Shown here: positions 25,481 to 36,310 of the stretch, piece after piece | How the letters are laid out: every line of letters begins with the position of its first letter | Position numbering within the stretch: position 1 is the stretch's first letter | Source: Dasypus novemcinctus | Taxonomy: Eukaryota > Chordata > Mammalia > Cingulata > Dasypodidae | DNA: 64,000 bases | Assembly: GCF_030445035.2 (NCBI RefSeq) | Contig: NC_080677.1 | Coordinates: 23,199,513-23,263,512, forward strand | Direction of reading: 5' to 3' | Position numbers and translations under genes: made by a program | The notes under the pieces: generated by a model | Seen by the model: the letters and a program-made list of their open reading frames with translations, nothing else | Told to the model about the DNA's origin: nothing | The model's database searches: none

Positions 25481-26953
25481 AACCAGTAAAATGGCGGCAG
25501 AGTAAGGTGCTCCTAGAGTCAGTTCCTGCTACAGGGCAGTTAGTAAACATCCAGAGCTCTCTGTAGCTAGTTGAAGCACGTGTTTGGGAGCTCCACGAGG
25601 CCAGAATCCTTCCATATCCTTGAAGGAATGGGAGGAGGAGGCTGCCCATCTGCAGAGAAGACTTTTAAGTAGAGCACTCCACACCACAGAGGCTGGTGCC
25701 CATCCTCCACTGGAGGTACAAGCTGCCTCGGGAGTTGTTCCGTGGCTGGAATTTAAAGTTCCACTTCCCAAAAACGGGGGAGGAAGAGGCAGTTGGGCAC
25801 CAGTTTCAGCTATTGATAAGTAAATTCAGTGGGCTAAAGCATAATCCTGAGAAAAGCTAAAGTTTGAGCCCATCCAAGTCAGAAAGAGGCCGGTAGCCGC
25901 CATCTTAATTGTGCGCCTGGCACAAGGAGAAGCCAGTGGACTGAAAATCCCAGTGCTGGTGGGGAATGGCTTCTTTCCATCCAGATCAGACTGCAGCCTA
26001 GGCCCCAGTGCCACCTCCACCAGGGGGTAAGCTGTGGGGACCTGCACCAGCCTCTCCAAGAAATTACCGGCCAAGCCACAGAGGCCAGTGATTGTCCTAC
26101 TCTGGCAACAGGAGCTGCCCCAGGAGCTGCAATTGGAAGCTCCATCTCCCAAAAACAGGGGAGGAAAAGACAGTTGGCTACAGATTTCAGCTACTGACTG
26201 GTAGACTTGGCTGTCTAAGATATAACCCTGGGAACAGATGGGGTTTGAATCAGCCCAAATTAGAAAGAGGCCGGTGGCCACTATTTTGACTCTACCCCCA
26301 GCCTGAGGGGAAGCCGGGTTGACCGAAAATCAGTGATGGTAGGAACCAGTTTCTTTCACCCAGTCCTATCTGGGCTTCTGCAGTCCTACCATAGGCTTCA
26401 GCCCCACCTCTGGCAGGGAGGAGGCTGGCGGGCCCTGCCCCAGCCTATCCAGGTAACTGCAGTTAACTTTGGCTGGCACAGATTGAAAACTGGAAGTCTA
26501 CCAGGGCAACTGTGGTCATCTTGGACCCACACTGCATAGACTGCTCCCAACACCTGCAGCTTCATCCCCACCCCAGGCAGGGGAGAAAGGGTGTAGAAGC
26601 TTCATCATTCTCTCTGGGCAATTAAGGTCTAGGCCTGCATAACTTGGATTATTCCACACAACTGTGACTCTGTCCCTACTCCTGGCAAAGGAGAAAGTTG
26701 GAAGAAGCTTCACTGGTCCTTGGAGTAATGAGGACAGCTTGAGCCTCCACAACTTACAGCACCAACTACATACTTGGATCTTACTGCACAACCAGCAAGG
26801 GAGAAAGGGCAGGAAGCCCTTAACTAAAGAGAAAAACTGCACCCAGATTAAATACTCTAGTAAGACAGATGCCAAGACACCAACAAAAAATTACAATCCA
26901 CACCAAGAAACAGGAAGCTATGGCCCAGTTAAAGGACTAAGATAAGCCTCTGG
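25481..26953 (+). promoter_or_regulatory. L1 5'UTR with tandem promoter-like units
   Basis: Starts near 25481 with AAAATGGCGGCAGAGTAAGG, a YY1-like site at the expected place for an L1 transcription start. Two diverged units in tandem with a period of 381 bp follow: CCCAAAAAC at 25767 and 26148, AGAAAGAGGCCGGT at 25881 and 26262. The first unit repeats a GCCGCCATCTT (YY1, reverse) motif. Then three shorter units of roughly 110-130 bp (CTTGGA at 26520, 26643, 26773; GGAGAAAG at 26582, 26690, 26800). The region precedes the ORF1 remnant at 26954. Confidence 0.75.
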
Positions 26954-27796
26954 ATGACAAAGGAGTTGAGACAACTAATCATAGATATTCAAACAAATCT
27001 CCTAAATAAATTCAATGAGATGGCTAAAGAGATTAAGGATATTAAGATGATACTAGATAAGCACAAAGAAGAATTTGAAAGCATACATAGAAAAATAGCA
27101 GATCTTATGGAAATGAAAGGTGCAATCAATGAAATTAAAAAATGCTGGAATCATAGCAGATTTGAGGAGGCAGAAGAAAGGATTGGTGAGCTTGAAGAAA
27201 TGGCCTCTGAAAGTGAACATACAAAAGAACAGATGAAAAAAAAATGGAGAAAATTGAATAAGGTCTCAGGGAACTAAATGACAACAAAAGATGTACAAAC
27301 ATACATGTTCATGGGTGTCCCAGAAGGAGAAGAAAAGGGAAAAGGGGCAGAAGGAATATTTGAAGAAATAGTGGTTGAAAATTTCCCAACCCTATTGAAG
27401 GACATAGATATCCATGTCCAAGAACCACAAAAAAATCTGAACAGACCAACTCTGAGATAAATACTCATCAGAATGTCAAATGCCAAAGACAAAGAGAGAA
27501 TTCTGAAAACAGCAAGAGAAAAGCAATGCATAACATATAAGGGATATCCAATTAGATTAAGTGCTGATTTCTCACCAGAAACCATGGAGGCAAGACGACA
27601 GTGGTCTGATATATTTAAGATACTACAAGAGAAAAACTTCCAACCAAGAATCTTATATCCAGCAAGACTGTCTTTCAAAAATGAGGGCGAAATTAGAATG
27701 TTCACAGATAAATAGAAAATGAGAGAATTTCTAAGCAAGTGGCCAGATTTTCAGGAAATACTAAAAGGTGTGCTAGAGCCTGAAAAGAAAAGATAG
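26954..27796 (+). pseudogene. L1 ORF1 (broken), RNA-binding chaperone
   Basis: About 281 codons of an L1 ORF1. The N-terminal part (residues 1-105) is a charged, heptad-like coiled coil; then the RRM-type segment MGVPEGEEKGKGAEG at ~27311, and the C-terminal SADFSPETMEARRQW at ~27564. In-frame stop codons at 27275, 27458 and 27713 and a local frame disturbance near 27240-27310 make it non-functional. It is shorter than the intact 323-codon ORF1 at 59782 because of the N-terminus. Confidence 0.85.
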
Positions 27797-28899
27797 GAGA
27801 GAGGGGCCTGGAAGAGAGTCTAGAAATGAAGATTATATCAATAAAAGTAACAAAGTATCAAAAGAGTGGTGAAAATAAAATTATGACAGATTTAACCAAT
27901 GATGTAAAGCACTTGTATTCAGAAAACTGCAACTCAATGTTAAAAGAAATCAAAATAGTCCTAAATAACTGAAGAACATTCCATGCTCATGGATTAGAAT
28001 ACTAAATATCCTTACAATGTCAATCTACTTAAATTGATAAATAGATTCAGTGCAATCCAGATAAAAATTCCACAAGCATGAAAGAAAAAATTGAAAACAC
28101 GATCATCAAATTTATTTGGAAGGGTAAGGAGTCCTGAATAGCCAGAAACATTATAAAAAGGAAAAGCAAACCCTCATCTCCAGACTTTAAATTGTATTAC
28201 CTAGCTGTAGAGGTTAAAAACAGCACAGTACTGGCCTAAATACAGACACAACAGATGAATGGAACCAAATTGATGGTTCAGAAACAGACCCTCACATGTA
28301 CAGTCTAGTGATTTGTGACTAGCCTGTCAAACTCACACAAGCTCAGGCAGAACAATCCATTCCACAAATGGTGCTGAAAAAATTGGATATCCATAGCTGA
28401 AAGAAGGAAAGAGGACCCCTATCTCACACCTTGTCCAAAAATTAACTCAAAATGGATCAAAATCTTAAAAATAAAAGCAAGAACCATGAAACTTCTTGAA
28501 GAAATTGTAGGAAAATATCATCAAACCTGGTGGTAGGTGGTGGATTCTTAAAAGAGATGAGGAGGACTGAGATGGGCTACTGATGTTTACTGTATGTAGA
28601 AGTTTTAATTAGCTTTACTGTAAAAGTGTGGAAACTGATAGAGTGGATGGTAACACACAGGAACATCTAGTTTAGGATGGGGATGTGACTAAAAATGGTA
28701 CTCTAGGTATGTAAATACCAAATGACAGAATGCTAGAGAATAATCTAGGAACTGAATAGCACAGTAAACCAAGAGGTGGATGAGTATTGTGATTGATGGT
28801 ACAGATGCGAGAGTGTCCTTGGAGAGCTAGAGCAAATGTACATCACTACTGCAGGGTGTTGGGAATGTGGAAAAGAATGGGAAAAATACAGCTGGAGTG
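27797..28899 (+). pseudogene. L1 ORF2 3' remnant after a large internal deletion
   Basis: From the inter-ORF spacer (about 27797-27890) the sequence jumps at about 27890 to the late ORF2 region ('tttaaccaatgatgtaaagc', 'ccatgctcatggattag', 'tttatttggaagggtaag', 'aaatggtgctgaaaaaat'). Measured against the L1 at 58494, about 2.35 kb corresponding to 60805-63149 is missing: the whole endonuclease and nearly all reverse-transcriptase motifs. Confidence 0.8.
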
Positions 28900-29640
28900 A
28901 CCTATGGACTGTGGTTAGCAGTAATAATATAATATTCTTGCATCGATGCTAAAGATGTACTGTGCTGATAATGAGGCAGTATGGAAAATGTGAGCCAAAT
29001 GTACACTATGGACATGGTAACAATCAGATATTATTATCTTATCTGTAGCAAACGTTCCACCACAGTGTGGTGTGTTGATGGGGGGGGGTGTTGTTTGGGA
29101 ATTCTGCACATGTGCATGATTGTTTTATAAGTTTACAAGTTCTGTCATAAAAAATACATTTAAAAAAAAATAATAGGGTGGGATGGGGAAAAAATTCACC
29201 AAATGTAAGATAAGGACTATGATTAGCAGTAAGATTTTGACAATATTCTTTCATAATTTGTTACAAATGTCTCACAACAATGCAGGGTTTGGTGGAGGGT
29301 TGATGTATGGGATCCCTGTATGATGTTATGCATGTTTGCTTTGTAAGTTCACAACTTTTACTGTACACTTAATTGTTTATGTATGGTCATAGATAAATGA
29401 TATAAAGACAATAATAATAGGGTTGGATGGGGGAAAAATACTTTGGTTAGTAGTAGTATTTTGACAATGCTCTGTAATCATTAGTTAAAAAGATTAACAA
29501 CAATACAAGTCATTGTTGGTAGGGTGAGTTATGAGAGTCCTGTATGCTACATGTTTGTTTTGTAAGTTCACAACTATTATTATACACTTATTGTGTATGT
29601 ATGTTTATATGTAAGTGATATACTTCAATAAATTTTTTTT
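28900..29640 (+). mobile_element. L1 3'UTR with three tandem modules
   Basis: Three related units start near 28900, 29176 and 29416. Each has a '(gg)actatg..tagcagtaa', 'ttgacaat..t', 'aagttcacaactttta(c)tgt' and 'tgtttatgtatg' order; units two and three begin 'ataatagggt(t/g)ggatggggg-aaaaa'. The final end is 'ttcaataaattttttttaaa'. Possible duplication AAAAATAAGACAAAG (25466-25480) against AAAAAGATGAACAAA (29639 on) is imperfect. Confidence 0.7.
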
Positions 29641-30343
29641 AAAAAGATGAACAAATAGGTAAATAATCATGAATCAATCTTAGTTCTAAGTAACTATAAT
29701 ATAGAAGTGTAAATATTTAACCAACATAATAAATACAACTCTAGGAAAACACTCCTATTTCTAAACACTTCTATTTCTAAAATGACTTTTAAAGTTTAAT
29801 GTTGTAACTAAGATGAAGTATTGGTGTTTAAAACTTTTTGCAAAACTAGTAAAGAGATTCTCTTAATAATGAAATATTTTTACTATAAAGATGTGAGCTT
29901 GTAAAAGTTCTCAATCATTCTTGAGAGTCCCAGACCAATCTAAGAATTGCATAAAAGTGATAAGCCTTCTCTCTCAAATTATTTTCAATATTAGGAAGTT
30001 CATTAGCTCTCCTGGAAGCAATCCTTAGACCCAGGCAAAGACCCCCTGCATTATAAGTATGTTCTCAGGCAGAAAACAGGAATATACTTAATGACTGGGT
30101 AGGAGAGAGATGATGATGACTGACTCTTAAAATAGTACAATTAGAGTTAAACACAAATTTACATGAGGTCTGAGAAACAGGAGTGTACTTAAGGAAATGA
30201 AACTAAATGAAAATGAAATCAGAACTATCATTGAAAATCTAGATTATGTCAATGCAGGATACATATTGTACTACTTAATATAAATACAAATTTTTGGCCT
30301 TATTTGTGAGAACTTACAGAAAGTCATTCAGTAAAAACCTTAC

Positions 30344-30440
30344 CTTCAGCAACACCCCAAGGATACTGCCTTCCTCTGACCCTTTTGCCATTAACTTCAA
30401 TGATAGTATTACTACCTACCACAGCAAGAGGTAAACGGTC
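30344..30440 (-). CDS. SEPTIN7: Septin-7 exon, AVVGS and WG motifs of the septin unique region
   Basis: 97-bp exon starting in phase 0 and ending with one base of a split Val. It encodes [20 protein letters not shown] then [17 protein letters not shown] (G5-like) and the RGR.YPWG signature belong to the end of the GTPase core and the septin unique element that forms the G interface between subunits. Acceptor TTTTATAG, donor GTAAGGTT. Confidence 0.96.
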
Positions 30441-31563
30441 CTATAAAACAAAGAATGCTTATTCAAATATATCTATGAAGTCCTCATAAATCTAAGAATA
30501 ATGAATCTGTGAAATTCTCACATATTCAAGAATAATGAAGTTATATTACTTAACAGATTCAGATTACCACTCCCTCCCTGCCCTAAAATTACCCTGACAG
30601 GTTTTGCACTTGCTTTTATAAAGTCCATTCAAACACTATTTTGTAAATTGCCATTACATCATACTACCACCAAGGTAAACAATGAACCAAAATATATTTC
30701 CTTGAAAATCTAAGAAGACTAAGGCATATACTGATCAAATTATTTACAAAAAAGTCACTCCTTTTGGACACACAGGAAAAATAAGGGTAAAAAAATACAT
30801 TAGTATTTAGAGGGAAAGAATTAAGCTTGTTGCTATTAGTTCACTGGTTCTGCCACTTGATGTGGAAAACAGCCCTAGTAGTACTTGGAAAAGAGAATAT
30901 TACATTTACCGTACTCTAACATGGGAACTTCAGGTGCAGGGAATTGTATTTGTATACTAACCCCAAGCATGGCCTTCTGAAGTTCTTGTGGCTTCCAGAA
31001 ATATGTTAGTAGCAATTTTTAAAAACCTCAGATTCCTCATTAGTCAGGAATAAGTATTCCATTATCCCAAGATAATTAGCTTATTTGCCTATATTATATC
31101 ATTAATCAATATATTTTTAGGCTTAAGGTTTTTAGGAAATCACTGTAAATTATAATATAAAATTATATTGGTATAGATTTTTGGTTGATTTTTTAAGAAG
31201 CAGAGAGAAACTAAGTTTCATCTGGCTCTTAGAATTAAGATTAAACATAACAGTGCTTAAGGACTCCCCTCTCTTCTGATCTCTTTTTTTTGTGGGAGAA
31301 AAATAACAATGTGAAATCAGTAAATTTAAAAAACCATTTGGGGATAGGAATTGTGTTACTCATCTTTCTATTTCATACAATACCTTATTACATATAACAG
31401 TTACAAAGTTAATCTGGAAAGTTGAATTGTACACTAAATTATCTCCCTATTAATTTTGTAAGCCAACTACTTAAAACACGGATATTTTTGGCCTTTCCTA
31501 TGAATATTACATATATTTTCAAGGACCCAGAACATTTTAGTATATGTATGGGAATGAACTTAC
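30441..31563. other. Intron with no recognised feature
   Basis: Only ordinary AT-rich sequence between two septin exons. No repeat family or alternative exon that I can support. Confidence 0.5.
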
Positions 31564-31656
31564 CTTTATCTTTTTAACAAGCTTATTTTCTTCTTCATCA
31601 TCTGTTTCTGGAAATTCATATATTTTAATTTTATGTTCTTGGATTTCTTTCATTAT
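31564..31656 (-). CDS. SEPTIN7: Septin-7 exon, acidic loop after G4
   Basis: 93-bp exon of exactly 31 codons, phase 0 at both ends. It encodes [20 protein letters not shown] then [11 protein letters not shown]. The run of acidic residues is a septin G-domain insertion between G4 and the base-binding loop. Acceptor AATTTTAG, donor GTAAGTTC. Because both phases are zero, skipping it would keep the reading frame. Confidence 0.95.
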
Positions 31657-32194
31657 CTAAAATTGAAGAGGAAGCAAAAAGAACATCATACATAATTAGT
31701 ACATTAGCCTTATTTTTATTATACTCTTCTTGATATGAGTCTTCAGCTATAGGTCCTTTAATGAATTTCAGTGCCACAAAACTGTAATCTAAAATCAAAC
31801 TCCTATGTTGTTTTAAACTATAAAATTTATATATAAATACCCTTACCAAAATACAGTTATTGTGGAAGTATTCAAGTCATATAGTAATAATACCCAAAAA
31901 GTTCTAAAAATGATGTAAGATTATAAAAAAAGGAATTCCCCTAGTCGATTTCTACTACAGTGACTTAAGATTCTTTCCATAGATACAGCTCTCACCAGCT
32001 GTCTCATTCAGCTGATTCAATGGAGCATAAACACACAGATTTTAGTAGAATCTGACGATAAGTAATATCATGTGCAGCATTGCTCCAGGAGAAAAATCTG
32101 CACAGAGATCAGAAAATAACGCCACATGTACATGTGTATACACCCCTGATTAAGAACCATTATTTATAAGCATACTTAATAGAAAATTATATAA

Positions 32195-32310
32195 CTAGAA
32201 TGTGAGCAATTTGAAAAATAGAGATTATTGCTTATTCATCTTCTTTATTTCTATGCCCTGGTACAATTCTAAGTACACAGGAGCAACTGAATAAATATTT
32301 GTTGAAAGGA
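32195..32310 (+). repeat. L2 3' end fragment
   Basis: 'tttctatgccctggtacaat', 'tctaagtacacagg' and 'actgaataaatatttgttga' match the classic L2 terminal pattern. Confidence 0.55.
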
Positions 32311-32370
32311 AAGATTAATCATTCAGAACAATTTGGTTTATGCTAATAGCTCATCAGAAGAAACAAGGTG

Positions 32371-32600
32371 AAGTAGATTAGAGAGTGAGTGGGCTTTGGT
32401 TTTATACTGCCTGTGGTTGAAACCTTGGTTCTTCCAATCACTAAATATGTGACCCCAGGCAAGGTACTTCTGTCTGAGTTTTCTCATCTGTAAAATAGGG
32501 ATAATAATCTACTCTGTAGGTCACTGTTAGGCTTAAATGAATCAATACATATAAAAATACTTGGTACAATAAATGCTCAATAAGTGTTAGCTCTTCTGTC
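32371..32600 (+). repeat. MIR SINE
   Basis: 'tgtgaccccaggcaaggtac', 'ttttctcatctgtaaaatag', 'ggataataatctact', 'taaatgctcaataagtgtta' are textbook MIR words in the right order. Confidence 0.75.
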
Positions 32601-33680
32601 GTGTAAATAAAAAATATTTTATTTTTAAATAAATCAAGATAGCAGGTGACATGTATTGTGATGGTTAGAAATTGAAACGTATAAACAGCATACTACAAAA
32701 CAAATTGGAATGAATAAATGGAAAATAAATGGAGAAACATATGTATGGTAAAATTATAGTAAAAATTTACTAAAACATTCTCAGAATTTATACAGATTTA
32801 ACAATTTCAAAACAATTTTCAACATATTTTGTTTCTGTAACAGGTTTCCAGACATTCTAAAAGTCATAAAGAAAAAGTTGGAAGGAAAAAAAAAAGTATT
32901 TTGTTACCAAGGCGACTACAGATACAGGAAGAAATAATTCTAAGATCTCTGTTTTTAAGTATTATATAAAGTAGCTATGGTTTAAAAGATGTAACTCTGG
33001 CCTTAAATAACAAATAGATTACTGAAACAGGAGAGAGGTTTTAGAAATTGACTCTACATATCATAAAATATCTAACAAACCAAATGCAATAAAATAAGTT
33101 AAATGAGTCATTATTTAAATTAATTCTATTGACCTAACTGATTATTTGCGAAAAAAGTTAAAGTATGTAAATCCCATATAGTGCAGATAACTATGAGATG
33201 AATTAAATGCTTAAAATCCCAATACATTTTAAAAATGAAGTATACTCCTATTATGGAAATACAGTAATATAACTGGTGAGGAAATAAAAGAAATAAATTA
33301 TAAGATGCGTAAGTTTATCATTTGTGTTCAAATTATGACTTTTATACAATGAAAACAAAACTAAAATAGAGAAAAAAAAAATACTTCTGAAAATGAGAGA
33401 GAACCGGATAACCATGAATGAAAGAAACAGAAATACATGCAGGCAATAATAGGTATTATTGTTCAAAAAGATAAATCATTTGAACAGGATGTTCAATCTA
33501 TGCTAGTGGACAAGAGCTCTGAGGAGAAAACTAAAACAGGTTTATTTTTAAAAGTTATTTTTCAACAGCATAAATGATAAAGCTGCAAGAGAAATGGATT
33601 CCAATACATTAAACTTAAGATACTAAAAAACTGGAAATTATGTGAATGGTACAAGGAACCCAAGAGTTCAATATGCTCAC
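32601..33680. other. Intron with no recognised feature
   Basis: AT-rich, several A runs, no repeat or exon that I can name. Confidence 0.5.
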
Positions 33681-33798
33681 CTGTTTTTTAAACTGTTGGC
33701 ACTCCTCTGGTGTGAGTGTGTCTGCTTTGGCAATAAGTGGGATGATATTCACTTTTTCATGTAAACGTTTCATAAACTCAATATCCAATGGTTTAAGT
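33681..33798 (-). CDS. SEPTIN7: Septin-7 exon with AKAD (G4) motif
   Basis: 118-bp exon encoding [20 protein letters not shown] then [23 protein letters not shown] is the septin G4 motif that reads the guanine base. Acceptor ATTTCAG, donor GTGAGCAT. It is flanked on the 5' side by the longest intron (10.45 kb), which holds an L2, a mariner and an inverted L1. Confidence 0.96.
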
Positions 33799-34149
33799 CT
33801 GAAATACATAATATTTAATTTGATGAATTGTTCAATATGGGGGGAATATGCTCAATGTTAAATTAAATGCAAATAAACTATTTTACTTAGCTGAAACATT
33901 CACTCTGAAGATGTATTGGGCAAACAACAGTTAGGAAGAACAATACTTCAAGAAGCATTGGACTGGCTAAAAAGGCTTTGGTTCCTGCTTTTCAATACCC
34001 TGGACCATTATTAATTTTGGTCTTACAGAGGAAATGGAGAAACCAGAAAGGCTCCTAAAGGAATTTCCTAGAATAGCCTATATATTTATTACTCAAACTT
34101 TGTGACTATTTTGTTTTGTTTTTAAATGAAAAATGGTAGCCCTCTTTTA

Positions 34150-35480
34150 ACATTACCTTCAGTTCTTTCTATCAACTATCATTCTCAGAGAAGATGCTCA
34201 AAAGACCATCTTCATCATCCCTTTTGCTCATTATAATCTGGCTGCTGCCTTCACTTTACTTGACTCTTTGCTTTCGAAAGAGTCACCAAATATCTTCTTT
34301 GCTGCTAAACTCATAAATACCATGGTACTTACCATTATTTTCTAGTTTGTCCATTATACAGCATCTGATATTACTCCTTCACAAGCTGTTCCGCCTTAGG
34401 GTACTTTACAGGGTCCTCTTTGTATGCAAGCACCGTAAGTGGAATATTCCTCAGATTTCTCAACTAGGCCCTCTTCTCTTATACATTTTGCATGACATCC
34501 ACTATCAAGACTTAATTATCCACTGTGGGCCAATGACTCCCACATCTTCTTACTTATCCCTGATTCTGCTCTTGAGTGCCAGGATGGGTAAAGTTTAGCT
34601 CTTGAGTCAAACTACCCAGTGGATATATTACTTAGATATCCCAGGGACACCTCAAAATCTTTTGACCAAAAGCTCATCTGAACCTTCAAAATTTTCCTTC
34701 CCTCCTATGCTTTGTAAATGGCACTGCAATCTACCCAATTACTCTACCCTAACACCTGAGATTCTTCTTTATCTAATTTTCACTTCCAAAGATTCACCCC
34801 AAGACATGCTGGACAAAAAAAATACATTTATATATCTATTTCCATTACCATTACTTTAGTTCAGGCCACCAAGACCTTTTCATAGGGGACTACAAGAGTG
34901 TATCTGGATTCCCTCTAAATAATCCACACTGCAGCCAGAACAATCTTTTTAAAATCCAAATTTTAGTCAGTCCCTGACCAAAGACCTTAGTAAAGGCAAG
35001 GTAGTACAGCCTAAAAGACCATCAAGATGAGTCTTCCCAGCTGGCCTCATGTCTTAGCATTCCTGACCTACCCTTTGCTACCTCCTACTTCCAGTGATCC
35101 AGCCTTTATGAACTTCTCATAATTCCTGGAAAACACCATACTTTGACCTCTGCCCACAGGCTACTGCCTCTGCCCGTATAACCTCATTCCCACTCCCCTC
35201 CTACTTGGACTGCCTAATTTTTATTCATCCTTCAAGACCTTTTTTTACAATTCCCATCTCTTCTGGGAATCTTTCTCTAACCTAAGACTAGGTATCTTTC
35301 TAAGTGCTCAGCGCCCTTCATGGGCTTTATAGTAACTACCTACTTTTATTTATTTTTCCAATCTTCTTATAAGAAGATCCTCCAGAGTAAGGGCTTTATC
35401 TCATTCATTGATCTGCCCAATACCCAGCACAGTGTCTAACATTTGAGGAAGTGCCAAAATATTTGTTGACAGAGTAAGCT
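34150..35480 (+). repeat. L2 LINE 3' part
   Basis: 'aatccacactgcagccagaa', 'ggaaaacaccatactttgac', 'tctgcccacaggctactgcc', 'tattcatccttcaagacct', 'ttctgggaatctttctctaa' and 'acccagcacagtgtctaaca' run in the order of the L2 3' region. It is old; the short ORFs inside are fragments. Confidence 0.75.
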
Positions 35481-35576
35481 GCTGTGTTTTTCCTTATGTT
35501 TTTAAGCAGCTCTAAATAAAAACCAAACAAATTCCTCACATGCAGAATATATTATGGATTAAAAACTAATGTTCCA

Positions 35577-35677
35577 GGGGAGCAGTTGTAGCTCAGTGGT
35601 TGAGCGACTGCTTCCCATGTAAGAGGTCCTGGGTTCAACACCTGATACCTCCTATTAAAATACAAACAAACAAAAAC
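35577..35677 (+). mobile_element. Short DAS-type SINE monomer
   Basis: GGGGAGCAGTTGTAGCTCAG head (A box TAGCTCAGTGG) and B box GGGTTCAACACC, then an A-rich tail. Duplication AAACTAATGTTCCA (35563-35576) and AAACTAATATTCCA (35678-35691). Its tRNA-like part is closer to a real tRNA than that of any other copy here. Confidence 0.9.
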
Positions 35678-36310
35678 AAACTAATATTCCAAAAAGAATC
35701 AGTAAAGATAAAGGAAATATTTTGCATAGATAGAAATACCATTCTAAAGTGACATCCCTTACATTAAAAAAAAAAAACAAGAAAAATGGAATAAAGGCCT
35801 AAGTTGCATTATATTTTGCTATAAGTTTTACTGACCAGTATTTTAAGATGAAGTAAAAGTCCCTGCTAAAGGTTCTCTTAGAGTTCTGCAGTTTTATATA
35901 TAAAAGTTTGCTTCTTTTCATCAATCATTACATCCAACATAAAATACAGAAGCCATGGCCTGGTCTATTCCATCAATCTCAGATGTCTTTATTTTTAAGA
36001 TTCCTTTTCCAGATTATAGTTATAATTAAAATTTAAATTACCAACACCTTAGTAAGCTTTTATGGTTGGCTTATACAAAAGATATGCCTACTTATACCAG
36101 TGACAGAAAAGCAGAGTTTGTTCATCTAAAATTTCAATCTTAAGAGCATTTAATATAAAATATTAAAGCCAAAATATAAGATTTCACACTTAAAAAACAA
36201 TTCAATGAATACTTATTATAATTATCCCAACTTTTAAAGACATTTAAAACAAATATGGACATTTAAAAGTAACTATGACAAGGAAATTGAGGAAGCTAAC
36301 TTCTTAAATA

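Noticed and set aside
25584..26945. Several plus- and minus-strand ORFs of 65-151 codons
   Set aside because: They lie in the tandemly repeated L1 5'UTR; the repeated unit itself explains their similarity to each other.
35577..35677. Functional tRNA gene
   Set aside because: A and B boxes are good but the sequence cannot fold into a full cloverleaf with acceptor stem and it has an A-rich tail and target duplications, so it is a SINE.
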